A stretch of 64,000 nucleotides of DNA from Prolixibacteraceae bacterium (GTDB lineage Bacteria; Bacteroidota; Bacteroidia; Bacteroidales; Prolixibacteraceae), in the NCBI GenBank assembly GCA_028282195.1, contig JANQII010000165.1, positions 1 through 64,000 on the forward strand. The letters run 5' to 3'. The notes beneath the pieces are model-generated. The model was not told where the DNA came from. It saw nothing but the letters and a program-made list of their open reading frames with translations, and searched no databases. Position 1 is the stretch's first letter. The number at the start of each line of letters is the position of its first letter. The translations under genes and the position numbers were made by a program. Shown one piece after another: positions 39,003 through 48,668 of this stretch.

Positions 39003-40820
39003 ATGAAACTGCCTGTTATAATATTTATTTCATTATGGTCTATTTCATTGAACCTGGAAGCACAGTCCATAACCGAAATAAGAAAATCGGGGAGATATCT
39101 TTATGGGCTGGGAAAATCTGAAGTCTATGAAAAAGCAGACCAGGCAGCTTTAAGCGATTTAATCAGCCAGATAAGCGTTAATGTTGAAGACAGTCTGACC
39201 ATTTTAAGAACAGAGATTGAGGGGGATTATAAAGAATATGCGCATTCGGTCGTTAATACTTATTCATCGGGTAGTTTATCAAATGCACTGCGGCTGGAAG
39301 AAGAAAGAGGTGGGGCTTATACAGTAATCCGTTATTTACCAAAAACTGACCTGAATAAAATTTTCGAGTCCCGTAAACAAGCAATCATTAATTATACTAA
39401 GGAAGGACTTAGGGCAGAATGGAAATTGCAAATTGGCGATGCGCTTCGAAATTTTTACTGGGCAAATATACTTTTAAGAAGTCACCCGGAATACAACAGT
39501 TTAAAATATGTTGAAGGGAATGACACTTTACAGTTAAAAGTTTTTTTACCTAACCGGATAAATGAAATATTCTCAAATATTGAAATAGAAGTTCAGGAAC
39601 AAAGCTATAAACCAGAAGAAAAATACGCCAGATACACGCTTAACCTGAAATATAAAAATAAGGACATACAAAATCTTGATTACACCTATAAGTTCAAAAA
39701 TTCCTGGTCTGGCACTGTTGATGCTGCAAATGGTTTGGCATTTCTTGAATTTTATGGTGACGATGCAAAAAAAGATAAAGAAATTAAAATCAGGGTTGAA
39801 TACATGTATCGGGATAAAGCCTTTTTTGATAAAGATGTTCAAAGCGTACTTTCTTCCGATTTGGATTTACCCTACTTTAATCGTTGTGAACTTACCGCTC
39901 ATCTTGATAAAGTAAAAACTGAAAATCCTCCTCTTTTGGTGGATGTTGAGTCTAAAGAAAAGATTAGCAAAATAGAAAAGCAATCTTTTAAAGATAAGTT
40001 TCAAAGTTTGTTGACTGCAATCGAAAAAAATGAGGTATTTTCTGATACTTCCCTGTTTACCGCTGACGGATTAAAAGCATACAATCAACTAATCAGATAT
40101 GGAAATGCAAAACTACTAACGGATAACAATAATCTTGAAATCATTAAAATTAATAATGAATCGATGGTTCGGTCTGTCCCGATGAAGTTCTCATTCTCAA
40201 AAAACAGGGACTTTGTTGAGGATGTCGTATTTATCCTGAACAATCAAGGTAAAATTGACGATCTGAATTTTTCATTAAGCGAAACGGCTATAAACGATAT
40301 CCTTTCAAAAGAAGATCGTTTTGCCTCACAGGAAGTTAAATTTTTTCTTATCCGGTTTATGGAAAATTATAAAACGGCCTATTGCCTGAAACGGCTGGAT
40401 TACCTTCAAAAAATATTTGATGAGGACGCCCTGATTATTGTAGGAAAAGTAGTTAAAAAGTCAAATCGCCCAGATGATTCGTATTATTCCAACTTTTCAA
40501 ATGAAGAAGTAACATACCAAAAGCTCTCGAAAAAACAATATTTATCCAACCTGAAACGTGTGTTTGACCTGAATGAATTTGTAAATATCCATTTTGAAGA
40601 CAATACCATAAAAAAAGCGAAAAAGGATATCAATATTTACGGAATCCAGATAGCCCAACATTATACATCGGCATCTTATGCCGACAAAGGATATCTTTTT
40701 CTGATGATTGATTTGCGAGATACCTTAAATCCATTGATTCATGTAAGGACATGGCAACCACAAAAAAACAAAGATGGTTCAATTTACGGACTGGAAGATT
40801 TTCCTTTTGAAACCTTATAA
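39003..40820 (+). CDS. LPP20-like large secreted protein
   Basis: Signal peptide; SGRYLYGLGKSEVYEKADQAALSDLISQISVNVEDS. Confidence 0.65.
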   Translation: MKLPVIIFISLWSISLNLEAQSITEIRKSGRYLYGLGKSEVYEKADQAALSDLISQISVNVEDSLTILRTEIEGDYKEYAHSVVNTYSSGSLSNALRLEEERGGAYTVIRYLPKTDLNKIFESRKQAIINYTKEGLRAEWKLQIGDALRNFYWANILLRSHPEYNSLKYVEGNDTLQLKVFLPNRINEIFSNIEIEVQEQSYKPEEKYARYTLNLKYKNKDIQNLDYTYKFKNSWSGTVDAANGLAFLEFYGDDAKKDKEIKIRVEYMYRDKAFFDKDVQSVLSSDLDLPYFNRCELTAHLDKVKTENPPLLVDVESKEKISKIEKQSFKDKFQSLLTAIEKNEVFSDTSLFTADGLKAYNQLIRYGNAKLLTDNNNLEIIKINNESMVRSVPMKFSFSKNRDFVEDVVFILNNQGKIDDLNFSLSETAINDILSKEDRFASQEVKFFLIRFMENYKTAYCLKRLDYLQKIFDEDALIIVGKVVKKSNRPDDSYYSNFSNEEVTYQKLSKKQYLSNLKRVFDLNEFVNIHFEDNTIKKAKKDINIYGIQIAQHYTSASYADKGYLFLMIDLRDTLNPLIHVRTWQPQKNKDGSIYGLEDFPFETL

Positions 40821-40822
40821 TT

Positions 40823-41956
40823 ATGAAAAAATACCTACACCTGTTTTTTATTATCCCGCTTCTGATGATTTTCTGTAATTTTAAAAGTACAGTCCTTTGT
40901 GCCCAGGAACTAAAGGTAGTTAGTTTTAAACATCTTGAAGGGAATACTACAGCCCGTGTAAACAGAAAGCGCGATATTAATGGGCAGAATTGTGCAATTC
41001 TGATTATTAAACACAATTTTAATGATTTTAGTGTTGAAGCCGGAAAAGATTACGAGCATCGCGAAGAGAAAAAAGGCGAAACATGGTTATGGCTATCACC
41101 AGACGAATATCAGATTGTTATTAGAAAAACAGGTTATATTCCGTTACAGGTTTCTCTTAAAAATAAATTAAAAGAACTTGAAACTTACGAGTTGATCGTT
41201 ACCGATGAATTTGGCTCTGTTCATGTTAAGGCTCCTGAAGCGCAAATTTGGTTAGATGACAAAGCTGTAGCAAAAAACGAATATACATTCAGGTTAAAAG
41301 AGGGAAGATATATAATAAAAGCAACGCGCCACAAGTACTATTCTCAGGAAAAATTTGTTGCCTTAAATGCAGGTGATGACCTTGAATATATATTTAACTT
41401 AAAACCTATCATGGGTAATCTTAATATATTATCATCACCAAATGCCACTAAAGGGGCAGATATATTTATTGATAACAGGCTAATAAAGGAAAAAACACCA
41501 GCCAATATTCCATTACTTATCGGAAACTATTCTGTAAAACTAACCAAAGATGGTTTTTTACCATTTAATCAAACCGTAAAAGTAAATGAAAATATAACTA
41601 CAAAGATTACAGCACAAATGCAGGTTGATCCAACTTTGCTTATACAAAAACATAAACGTTTGAAAAATTTCTGGCTAATTTCCACTGTAATAACTTCTGG
41701 TATTGGAGGTTATTCATTGTGGCAGTCTGACAAATTGTATAATGAGTATAAAAGTGCAACAAATAATGCCAGTGATATTCGTCAAAAAGTTGAAATGTAT
41801 GATACGCTTGCTCCGATTGCTCTTGGAGTTTCAGGATTCTGTTTTATTGAATTTATCATCCATGCTTCGAAACAAGGCAAGGCTAAACAAAAACTGAATT
41901 TGTATTCCTCTTATACCAAAGGTGGGGGAATGATGACTTTAAGCTACAACTTTTAA
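40823..41956 (+). CDS. PEGA domain-containing protein
   Basis: GADIFIDNRLIKEKTPANIPLLIGNYSVKLTKDGFLPFNQTVKV; C-terminal TM segments. Confidence 0.85.
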   Translation: MKKYLHLFFIIPLLMIFCNFKSTVLCAQELKVVSFKHLEGNTTARVNRKRDINGQNCAILIIKHNFNDFSVEAGKDYEHREEKKGETWLWLSPDEYQIVIRKTGYIPLQVSLKNKLKELETYELIVTDEFGSVHVKAPEAQIWLDDKAVAKNEYTFRLKEGRYIIKATRHKYYSQEKFVALNAGDDLEYIFNLKPIMGNLNILSSPNATKGADIFIDNRLIKEKTPANIPLLIGNYSVKLTKDGFLPFNQTVKVNENITTKITAQMQVDPTLLIQKHKRLKNFWLISTVITSGIGGYSLWQSDKLYNEYKSATNNASDIRQKVEMYDTLAPIALGVSGFCFIEFIIHASKQGKAKQKLNLYSSYTKGGGMMTLSYNF

Positions 41957-41974
41957 ACCAAAAACCAGTATCCC

Positions 41975-43198
41975 ATGAGTTGGAAACATATAATTTTTCT
42001 GATTGGAATAATTTCTGTATTTCTTTCCTGTGAGAAAAAAAACTGGGATAATCCGTATGATGAACAGTCTTCCCCGGATTTAGACTGGGCTCCATTCATA
42101 TCAAGTATTAAACAAGAAGATGAAAGTATTGTATTGGAATTTGGTTGCAGTGAAACCAATTTTGATTCTTATGTGATAGAAAGAAGTGTTGATAATGGTG
42201 CATTCTCCAAAGTTGCAAGCCCTGCAAAAACTGCAAATAGCTGGACAGACAGTAATATCACATCAGGAGGGAAATTGTATAAGTATAAACTATACTGTAA
42301 GGCAGGGAATAATTTTAGTAATTCTGTTGAAAGAAGCATAACTCCTTATTTAATTCCTGTTATTAAAATTCAAATAGTTCAAGTTACACATATAAAAGCC
42401 AGTTGTAAAATAACAATTGAAAATGATGGTGGAAATACTAATTTGAAAACAGTCGCAGTTTGTTGGAGTCAATATGGATCACCAAATGTCAATAGTGATG
42501 GATACAATAATAAAATCTATAATAGTGATGAAGATTCTTATATAATTGAATTAACAAGATTAAATCCAAATACGACTTACTATTTAAAAGGTATTTTGTG
42601 GTATGGAACAAGTTACATTTATAGCAATGAGATTACTATACAGACTGATAAAATGATAATTGTCCAGACTGAAACTTTTATTGATAGCCGTGATGGACAA
42701 GAATACCCTACAATCAAAATAAACAATCAAACCTGGATGGCTAAGAATTTTTCGCTAAAAGTAAATGACGGATGTTGGGCATATGAAAATAAAGAAAGCC
42801 TGGTTGCCGAATACGGAAGATTATATACGTGGAAGAAAGCAAAGGAAATATGTCCAGCAGGATGGCATTTACCAACCACTAATGAATGGAAGGATTTAAT
42901 TGAATATGTTGGAGGTCAATTTGCCGGGGTAGATCGTTTAAGAACTACATTTGGTTGGTGGTTGGGTAATGGTGGAACTAATGGAAACAATGAAACCGGA
43001 TTCTCTATTTCACCTAGCGGTTGGCACAACATAAACGATGACAGTTTTGGACATCGATACTTGCGAGCTTTTTATTGGACAGCAACAGAATCAGGAAATG
43101 CTAAAGCAGATTATTTTAGTTTTGAATATACTGGTTCATATGGAGTTGGCTCTTATGACAAAAGCTTTGGTTTTTCTGTTCGTTATATTAAAGATTGA
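41975..43198 (+). CDS. FISUMP (Fib_succ_major) domain lipoprotein with FN3-like N-terminus
   Basis: DSRDGQEYPTIKINNQTWMAKNFS...CPAGWHLPTTNEWKDL...FYWTATESG...FGFSVRYIKD. Confidence 0.88.
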   Translation: MSWKHIIFLIGIISVFLSCEKKNWDNPYDEQSSPDLDWAPFISSIKQEDESIVLEFGCSETNFDSYVIERSVDNGAFSKVASPAKTANSWTDSNITSGGKLYKYKLYCKAGNNFSNSVERSITPYLIPVIKIQIVQVTHIKASCKITIENDGGNTNLKTVAVCWSQYGSPNVNSDGYNNKIYNSDEDSYIIELTRLNPNTTYYLKGILWYGTSYIYSNEITIQTDKMIIVQTETFIDSRDGQEYPTIKINNQTWMAKNFSLKVNDGCWAYENKESLVAEYGRLYTWKKAKEICPAGWHLPTTNEWKDLIEYVGGQFAGVDRLRTTFGWWLGNGGTNGNNETGFSISPSGWHNINDDSFGHRYLRAFYWTATESGNAKADYFSFEYTGSYGVGSYDKSFGFSVRYIKD

Positions 43199-43204
43199 AA
43201 AATC

Positions 43205-43891
43205 ATGAGGGGAAAAATATTAATATTAGTTCTAATAAGTTTGATAATTGTAACCTGTAACAAAAAGTACTGGGATAATCCTCATGATGAAAATACCTCT
43301 TCATATTTCGATTGGTCAGCATCTATAACAAGCATTAAACAGGAAGAAGAAAGTATTGTGTTAGAATTTGACTGCGATGAAACCAATTTTGATTCTTATG
43401 TGATAGAAAGAAGTCTTGACAATGGTGTTTTTTCTAAAGTTGCAAGCCCTACAAAAACTGTAAATAGCTGGACTGATAATAATATTACTTTAGGAGGGAA
43501 ACTTCATAAATACAAGATTTATGCTGAAGCAGGGAGTAATTCCAGTAATTATGATGAAGCAGAAATAGTTGCTTATCTCCCTCCAAAATTTAGTGCAAGT
43601 ATTACCCAGATTACATATTATTCATTTTCATGGAAGATTGATGTCTACGATAATGGGGGAGCGCCAATAAATCATCGGTATAATATTTATTACAAAGAAG
43701 AAGATGAAAAATTAAGATCTATAAATGTTAGTTCAAGAGGAGAAATCCCCATTAGTGGTACTTTATCAAACAACACTATGCTGTCAATAAAAGCATCCAC
43801 TGTTTACTATATTCAATTTGAAATAATAAATAATCAAAATAAAAAAGGACTAAGTGAATTTTTTAAAATCACAACAAAGGATGAACCATAA
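43205..43891 (+). CDS. FN3-like lipoprotein, paralogue of preceding N-terminus
   Basis: ESIVLEFDCDETNFDSYVIERSLDNGVFSKVASPTKTVNSWTDNNITLGGKLHKYK parallels 41975-43198. Confidence 0.8.
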   Translation: MRGKILILVLISLIIVTCNKKYWDNPHDENTSSYFDWSASITSIKQEEESIVLEFDCDETNFDSYVIERSLDNGVFSKVASPTKTVNSWTDNNITLGGKLHKYKIYAEAGSNSSNYDEAEIVAYLPPKFSASITQITYYSFSWKIDVYDNGGAPINHRYNIYYKEEDEKLRSINVSSRGEIPISGTLSNNTMLSIKASTVYYIQFEIINNQNKKGLSEFFKITTKDEP

Positions 43892-44019
43892 TATTTTGCT
43901 CATGATAAAAGTCAATGCTGTAAACAAAATTAAACTTAAAAAAATGAAAACTAACATTTAAAAAGGATTTAAGGTGAAATAAAAAAATCATTTATCAGCA
44001 ATAACTAAAATTTGCAAAC

Positions 44020-44988
44020 ATGAAAAGATTAACAATATTTTTAGTCTGTTTTCTAATCATTACAAATGGATTTTGTCAAGACATCGATGGTATGTTATGT
44101 GGATCTGAAGGTGAAAAACCTTTCTGGATTCTAAGATTTGATATAATTGACTCAGAAACTCATTATCCGATCGATGATGCGATAATAAATATTACTAGTG
44201 AAAGTGGCAAAGAGTTGAAGTGGCCCGCACACCGAGATGGATTCAGTATATTAATAGTAACAGATCCTAATTGTATTCCGGTTGATGGACAAATAGAAAT
44301 TACTTCCCCAAGGTATAGGTTCTATCAAAAGCCAATAAGACGAAATTATTTTAAAACTGAGAAAGATGATCGAATGATATATCTAGAAGGATATAACCAA
44401 AATTGGACCGATTTAAATCAATTACCAGAAACGCAAGAAATATTTGACAAAATAAGGGATAAAAGATACAGGGTTGGAGTGAAGGAAATTAATTCTGAAT
44501 TTGGTTTTAGGGTGGCAAACTTTGCCCCCGCTTGTTTTGAATACAGTGTTGAAATGGAAAGAATCAATGGAGAGGACTTTTACTCGGATCACAGCCCCTA
44601 TAATCGTGTACCTCAAAAAAATAATTCCAATCTGAGAGGATTTCAAATCCCTTCAATTACTTACAATGGAGAGACCATCTATGTTTTTCCCAATGATTTG
44701 ACGAATGGGCCATACCATTGGGATCAGGCTAAAAATGCGTGCAGTTTATTGAATCGGTTAGGTTATGACGATTGGTATTTGCCTTCAAAGGAGGAATTAA
44801 ACGTTTTATATATCAACAAAGACAAAATTGGCGAATTTAATGGATGGTATTGGAGTGCGACTGAGTCATCATCGAGAAATGCCTGGATACAAAATTTTAA
44901 GTATGGAACACAGGAAACCATATATAAAGGAACTACCTACAATATTCACAAAGGCAATATTAAAGTACGATGTATAAGAAAAGAATGA
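44020..44988 (+). CDS. DUF1566/FISUMP-like secreted protein
   Basis: ACSLLNRLGYDDWYLPSKEELNVLYINKDKIGEFNGWYWSATESS...IKVRCIRKE. Confidence 0.8.
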   Translation: MKRLTIFLVCFLIITNGFCQDIDGMLCGSEGEKPFWILRFDIIDSETHYPIDDAIINITSESGKELKWPAHRDGFSILIVTDPNCIPVDGQIEITSPRYRFYQKPIRRNYFKTEKDDRMIYLEGYNQNWTDLNQLPETQEIFDKIRDKRYRVGVKEINSEFGFRVANFAPACFEYSVEMERINGEDFYSDHSPYNRVPQKNNSNLRGFQIPSITYNGETIYVFPNDLTNGPYHWDQAKNACSLLNRLGYDDWYLPSKEELNVLYINKDKIGEFNGWYWSATESSSRNAWIQNFKYGTQETIYKGTTYNIHKGNIKVRCIRKE

Positions 44989-45360
44989 AAATAAATCTAA
45001 AGGTTACCTTTTTGTTACTGATTGTTCTACCAACTATACAGGAATCTGGATTAATAATGTGAGGTTTGGTTTTAACTGTAAATTGCTTGGTGGCGCAGGG
45101 CTTTCTTTTAACGAAGGAAAGTTATTTCAAATGTGGTTTTGCACAAACACAGATCTTAAAGAAATAATGACTCGTAATTTTGAGCCAGGAGTAAGGCATA
45201 GTTACTATACAGATGATAATAAAAGAGAATGGTGGGATGCGACAACTTATTCATGTTGATTATGAAGTTGGTTCTGTTTGGATAGAACAATGGAAAATTA
45301 ATGACAAAGCCTATCAAAGAGATCATAGAAGAACTGATTTTAAAAGATATTTAAGACTAA
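44985..45360 (+). pseudogene. Frameshifted small secreted protein gene
   Basis: MKINLKVTFLLLIVLPTIQ signal-like start, then VRFGFNCKLLGGAGLSF...WWDATTYS and HVDYEVGSVWIEQWKINDKAYQRDHRRTDFKRYL in other frames. Confidence 0.5.
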
Positions 45361-45373
45361 AAAATCAATCAAA

Positions 45374-45805
45374 ATGAAAAATTTTAATTATTACTTAGTT
45401 GTTATGGTACTTTTTGTTTTTCAAAGTACCTCTGTTTTCTCACAAGGAAAAATAAACAAAGTTATTGATGGGGATTTGTTCACAATTGTTGTGAAAGGAT
45501 ATGCATCTGAAAAATTGTGGATAGGATGTACAATTAATCCTGACACTTATAGCGAAATTGATTTAAAACCTAAACGTGTATCGAAGGGAAATTATGAAGT
45601 GTCATTTAACTTAAGTACTGGTGCTGCCAACAGTTTAATGCGGGGGAATTCTTCAATACCATATGTAGTTGCATTATGGGAAGAAAAAATTAGCTTGAAA
45701 GAATGTGAAAAAAGATATGGAAAAGGCTCAAAGCAATGTAAGTGGGCAAGAAAAAATGGATACCAGTTTGAGGGTAGGATTGATAGGTATTCAGGAAGAT
45801 ATTAA
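45374..45805 (+). CDS. Hypothetical secreted protein
   Basis: Signal peptide MKNFNYYLVVMVLFVFQSTSVFSQ. Confidence 0.6.
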   Translation: MKNFNYYLVVMVLFVFQSTSVFSQGKINKVIDGDLFTIVVKGYASEKLWIGCTINPDTYSEIDLKPKRVSKGNYEVSFNLSTGAANSLMRGNSSIPYVVALWEEKISLKECEKRYGKGSKQCKWARKNGYQFEGRIDRYSGRY

Positions 45806-45822
45806 CCATAAATTACTGAAAG

Positions 45823-46263
45823 ATGAAAAAGATAATAGTATTGGTGACCATATTCCTTCTTAGCATGAATGCATTCTCCTCTAAAATCATAGTAGTTGGT
45901 GTACTTGAAAGATACAACAAACATGAGGATTATTATTGTACTATTAAATCTATGAATGATGCTCCCGAAAGAGTAATTAGACTAAACATAGAAAATGAAC
46001 TAAAACAATACCCGGGATATAATGCGATGACCGATTTTATTCATGTATTTATAGGTTTTCCTGGTGAAAAACATCTTACCATAATTGAATATAAAAATAA
46101 ATATGGAGTAGGAATTGGATGTAATGAAAAAGAAGCATTGAAAAAAGCTGAAAATATAATAAAGCTATATTTTGGAATAGGAAGTTATCCTAAATTCGAA
46201 TTAAATAAAAAGCTTAATTATAAAATCAAATATTCAAAAAATTTAACTGATAAATTAAAATAA
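45823..46263 (+). CDS. Hypothetical secreted protein
   Basis: Signal peptide MKKIIVLVTIFLLSMNAFS. Confidence 0.6.
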   Translation: MKKIIVLVTIFLLSMNAFSSKIIVVGVLERYNKHEDYYCTIKSMNDAPERVIRLNIENELKQYPGYNAMTDFIHVFIGFPGEKHLTIIEYKNKYGVGIGCNEKEALKKAENIIKLYFGIGSYPKFELNKKLNYKIKYSKNLTDKLK

Positions 46264-46267
46264 AACT

Positions 46268-46909
46268 ATGAAAACAAATACTATTTTGCTTTTCCTTCTC
46301 TTTGTTTTCTTTAGCTCTAAAGCTCAAAACTCAGGAGTATTCACAGATAAGAGAGATGGTCAAAAATATAAATGGGTAAAAATAGGGAATCAAATATGGA
46401 TGGCAGAGAATTTAAATTATAATTCTGGGCGAGGTTCAGGTAAATATGGTTTAATCTATGGGCGTATTTATGATTGGGAAACCGCAAAAAAAGTTTGTCC
46501 GAGTGGCTGGCACCTACCATCAGACAATGAATGGAAACAATTAGAAGAAACATTAGGGATGCCAGTTTCAGAACTTAATAAAGAGGCTTCTTTTGACAGA
46601 GAGACCGGTCAGGTCGGATTAAAATTAAAATCGAAAAGTGGATGGAGGCTAGGAATGGGTAAACGCAATGGAAATGGCATTGATTTGGTAGGATTTAATG
46701 CTTTACCTGGTGGACATTATAATTTGAGATTAAAGCGTTTTCAACTTTATGGACACACTATTTATTTTTGGACTTCTGATATTCACTCTTGGGATGGTAA
46801 CTATCCAAATATCATCATCAGAGGTATTACTAATGATGATGATGGAATCAATCGTATTAGTTTCCCTGACACTTTTGGTGCATATATAAGATGTATAAGA
46901 AATAACTAA
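46268..46909 (+). CDS. FISUMP domain secreted protein
   Basis: DKRDGQKYKWVKIGNQIWMAENLNYNS...CPSGWHLPSDNEWKQLEETLG...GAYIRCIRNN. Confidence 0.92.
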   Translation: MKTNTILLFLLFVFFSSKAQNSGVFTDKRDGQKYKWVKIGNQIWMAENLNYNSGRGSGKYGLIYGRIYDWETAKKVCPSGWHLPSDNEWKQLEETLGMPVSELNKEASFDRETGQVGLKLKSKSGWRLGMGKRNGNGIDLVGFNALPGGHYNLRLKRFQLYGHTIYFWTSDIHSWDGNYPNIIIRGITNDDDGINRISFPDTFGAYIRCIRNN

Positions 46910-47025
46910 TATCAGGAGAGGCTGTCAAGTTCAGTTATCAAAATTCGGGAATTTGAAAAAGATTTCATATACCTACCTAATGAAAACCTTTAGGGGGCAG
47001 CTTTAATAAACAAAAAAACACAATA

Positions 47026-47346
47026 ATGAAAAAACCTCGTTTTGACTTTATTTACCTGTTGGTTGTATTAGGCATTATATTCCTGATAATACAATTTGAT
47101 ACTTTAAATACCACAACATTAATCACCTATCTGGCTTTTTTCGATATTATTTTGGGTTTCGTTCTCATTTTAAAAGGATTTATCAAATGGGATATGAGTT
47201 ACATATTCACGGGAGCATTTTGTGCTTTGTGCTCTTTTTACTCTTTTAAAGAAATGTCTGATTCCGCTCTTTTCTTTCTTATACTTGGTGGATTGGCAGG
47301 AGTTGGGAACCACGTTCGGAAAACGTTTAAAAATCTGTTGGGATAA
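47026..47346 (+). CDS. Hypothetical multi-TM membrane protein
   Basis: Hydrophobic segments. Confidence 0.6.
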   Translation: MKKPRFDFIYLLVVLGIIFLIIQFDTLNTTTLITYLAFFDIILGFVLILKGFIKWDMSYIFTGAFCALCSFYSFKEMSDSALFFLILGGLAGVGNHVRKTFKNLLG

Positions 47347-47366
47347 ATTGATTTAAACCAAAATAA

Positions 47367-47984
47367 GTGTCACAAACCATCCGAAATAAGTACAATAAAG
47401 TAGCGTATTCCGAAAAAGATTTAATTACGGGGATAATTCAAAACCAGGACTGGGCCATACGCGAAATTTACAAAACGCAATATGTAGTAATAAAAAAAAT
47501 GGTTTACACATTCAGAAATACAACACTTGAACCGAATGATATTTTCCAGGAGGGTTTAACCCGGGCAATCCTGAATATCAGGAAGGGGAAGTTTAACCAA
47601 CACAGTACTTTTAGTACTTACCTGAATGGAATCTGTAAAAACATTTGTTTAAAACAACTGCATCAGCAAAAAAATATACCCGTTATTGAAGAACAAACAC
47701 CTGATTTTCAAGAAGAAGATTTGTATTATGAAATGCTTTCGTTGATTAATCATATTAAGGCACATTTAAACACTAACTGCCGCGAAATTATTGACCTGCG
47801 TTTTAACCAGGACGATAAACAGACTGACAAATTAAATCCAAAGAATAAGCTAACCGGATTTGAAGAAATTGCCGAAAGGTTGAATATCACGACCGACAAT
47901 GCACGCCAACGTTTTAAACGTTGCCTCGAACAATTGCGGAAAATGGTTTTTGAACATCCTGAGTATAAAACATTATTTGACTAA
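47367..47984 (+). CDS. RNA polymerase sigma-70/ECF-type sigma factor
   Basis: LEPNDIFQEGLTRAILNIRKGKF..STFSTYLNGICKNICLKQL (region 2); FEEIAERLNITTDNARQRFKRCLEQLR (region 4). Confidence 0.88.
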   Translation: MSQTIRNKYNKVAYSEKDLITGIIQNQDWAIREIYKTQYVVIKKMVYTFRNTTLEPNDIFQEGLTRAILNIRKGKFNQHSTFSTYLNGICKNICLKQLHQQKNIPVIEEQTPDFQEEDLYYEMLSLINHIKAHLNTNCREIIDLRFNQDDKQTDKLNPKNKLTGFEEIAERLNITTDNARQRFKRCLEQLRKMVFEHPEYKTLFD

Positions 47985-47987
47985 ATC

Positions 47988-48668
47988 ATGAGTAAATTAA
48001 CTGATAAAGACTTCAACCTGATTGAGGATTTTATTTCAGGAATCCTTTCACCTGAAGAAGAAAAAAGATTTAGGGAAAGACTGGAAAAAGATACCGGGCT
48101 GGCTAAAGAATATAAGTTCCGTACTAAAATAAAGAAATACTGGAATGATGCAGAAACCTATTCAACCACAAAGGATAAAATAAAACATGTGATTGCTTTT
48201 GAAAAAAAGAAAAAAAGCAATAGGCTTGTTTGGTCAATAGCTGCATCTGTCGCGATCTTAATAGGAATTTCCGCATTGATTTATCCGCAATTAAACATAA
48301 AGGAATCTAGCCTGGTTGATACAAAATCTGATCCTGTTGTTCCCAGGGGTACGCCATTATACATAGAACAACAGCCAGAAAAAGGAAAATTATATACGCT
48401 ACCCCTGACTTTTACAACAAAAGATACTTTACTCATCAGGCGTAAACCGGATTTTCCAGACTCGGGAACAGTAAGTTTAATCGAACAGGAAAATCACAAA
48501 GAAATATTTAGGATGGAATACTCCCGGGAGATTGATTCCATTTTAATTCCTCTATCCCGGATAACTCCCGGAAATTACCAATGGACAATTAACGGCACCA
48601 TGTATTCCGGTAGTTTTCGGATTCAGGAAGGCAATTCACAACAAAACAGCAAAATGGAAGTAAGATGA
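47988..48668 (+). CDS. Putative anti-sigma factor-like single-TM protein
   Basis: N-terminal IEDFISGILSPEEEKRFRERLEKD, central TM VWSIAASVAILIGISALIYP, overlaps/next to sigma gene. Confidence 0.65.
   Translation: MSKLTDKDFNLIEDFISGILSPEEEKRFRERLEKDTGLAKEYKFRTKIKKYWNDAETYSTTKDKIKHVIAFEKKKKSNRLVWSIAASVAILIGISALIYPQLNIKESSLVDTKSDPVVPRGTPLYIEQQPEKGKLYTLPLTFTTKDTLLIRRKPDFPDSGTVSLIEQENHKEIFRMEYSREIDSILIPLSRITPGNYQWTINGTMYSGSFRIQEGNSQQNSKMEVR

Noticed and set aside
41975-46909. Local diversity-generating retroelement
   Set aside because: FISUMP/DUF1566 targets are present but no reverse transcriptase ORF or template repeat was seen in the window.
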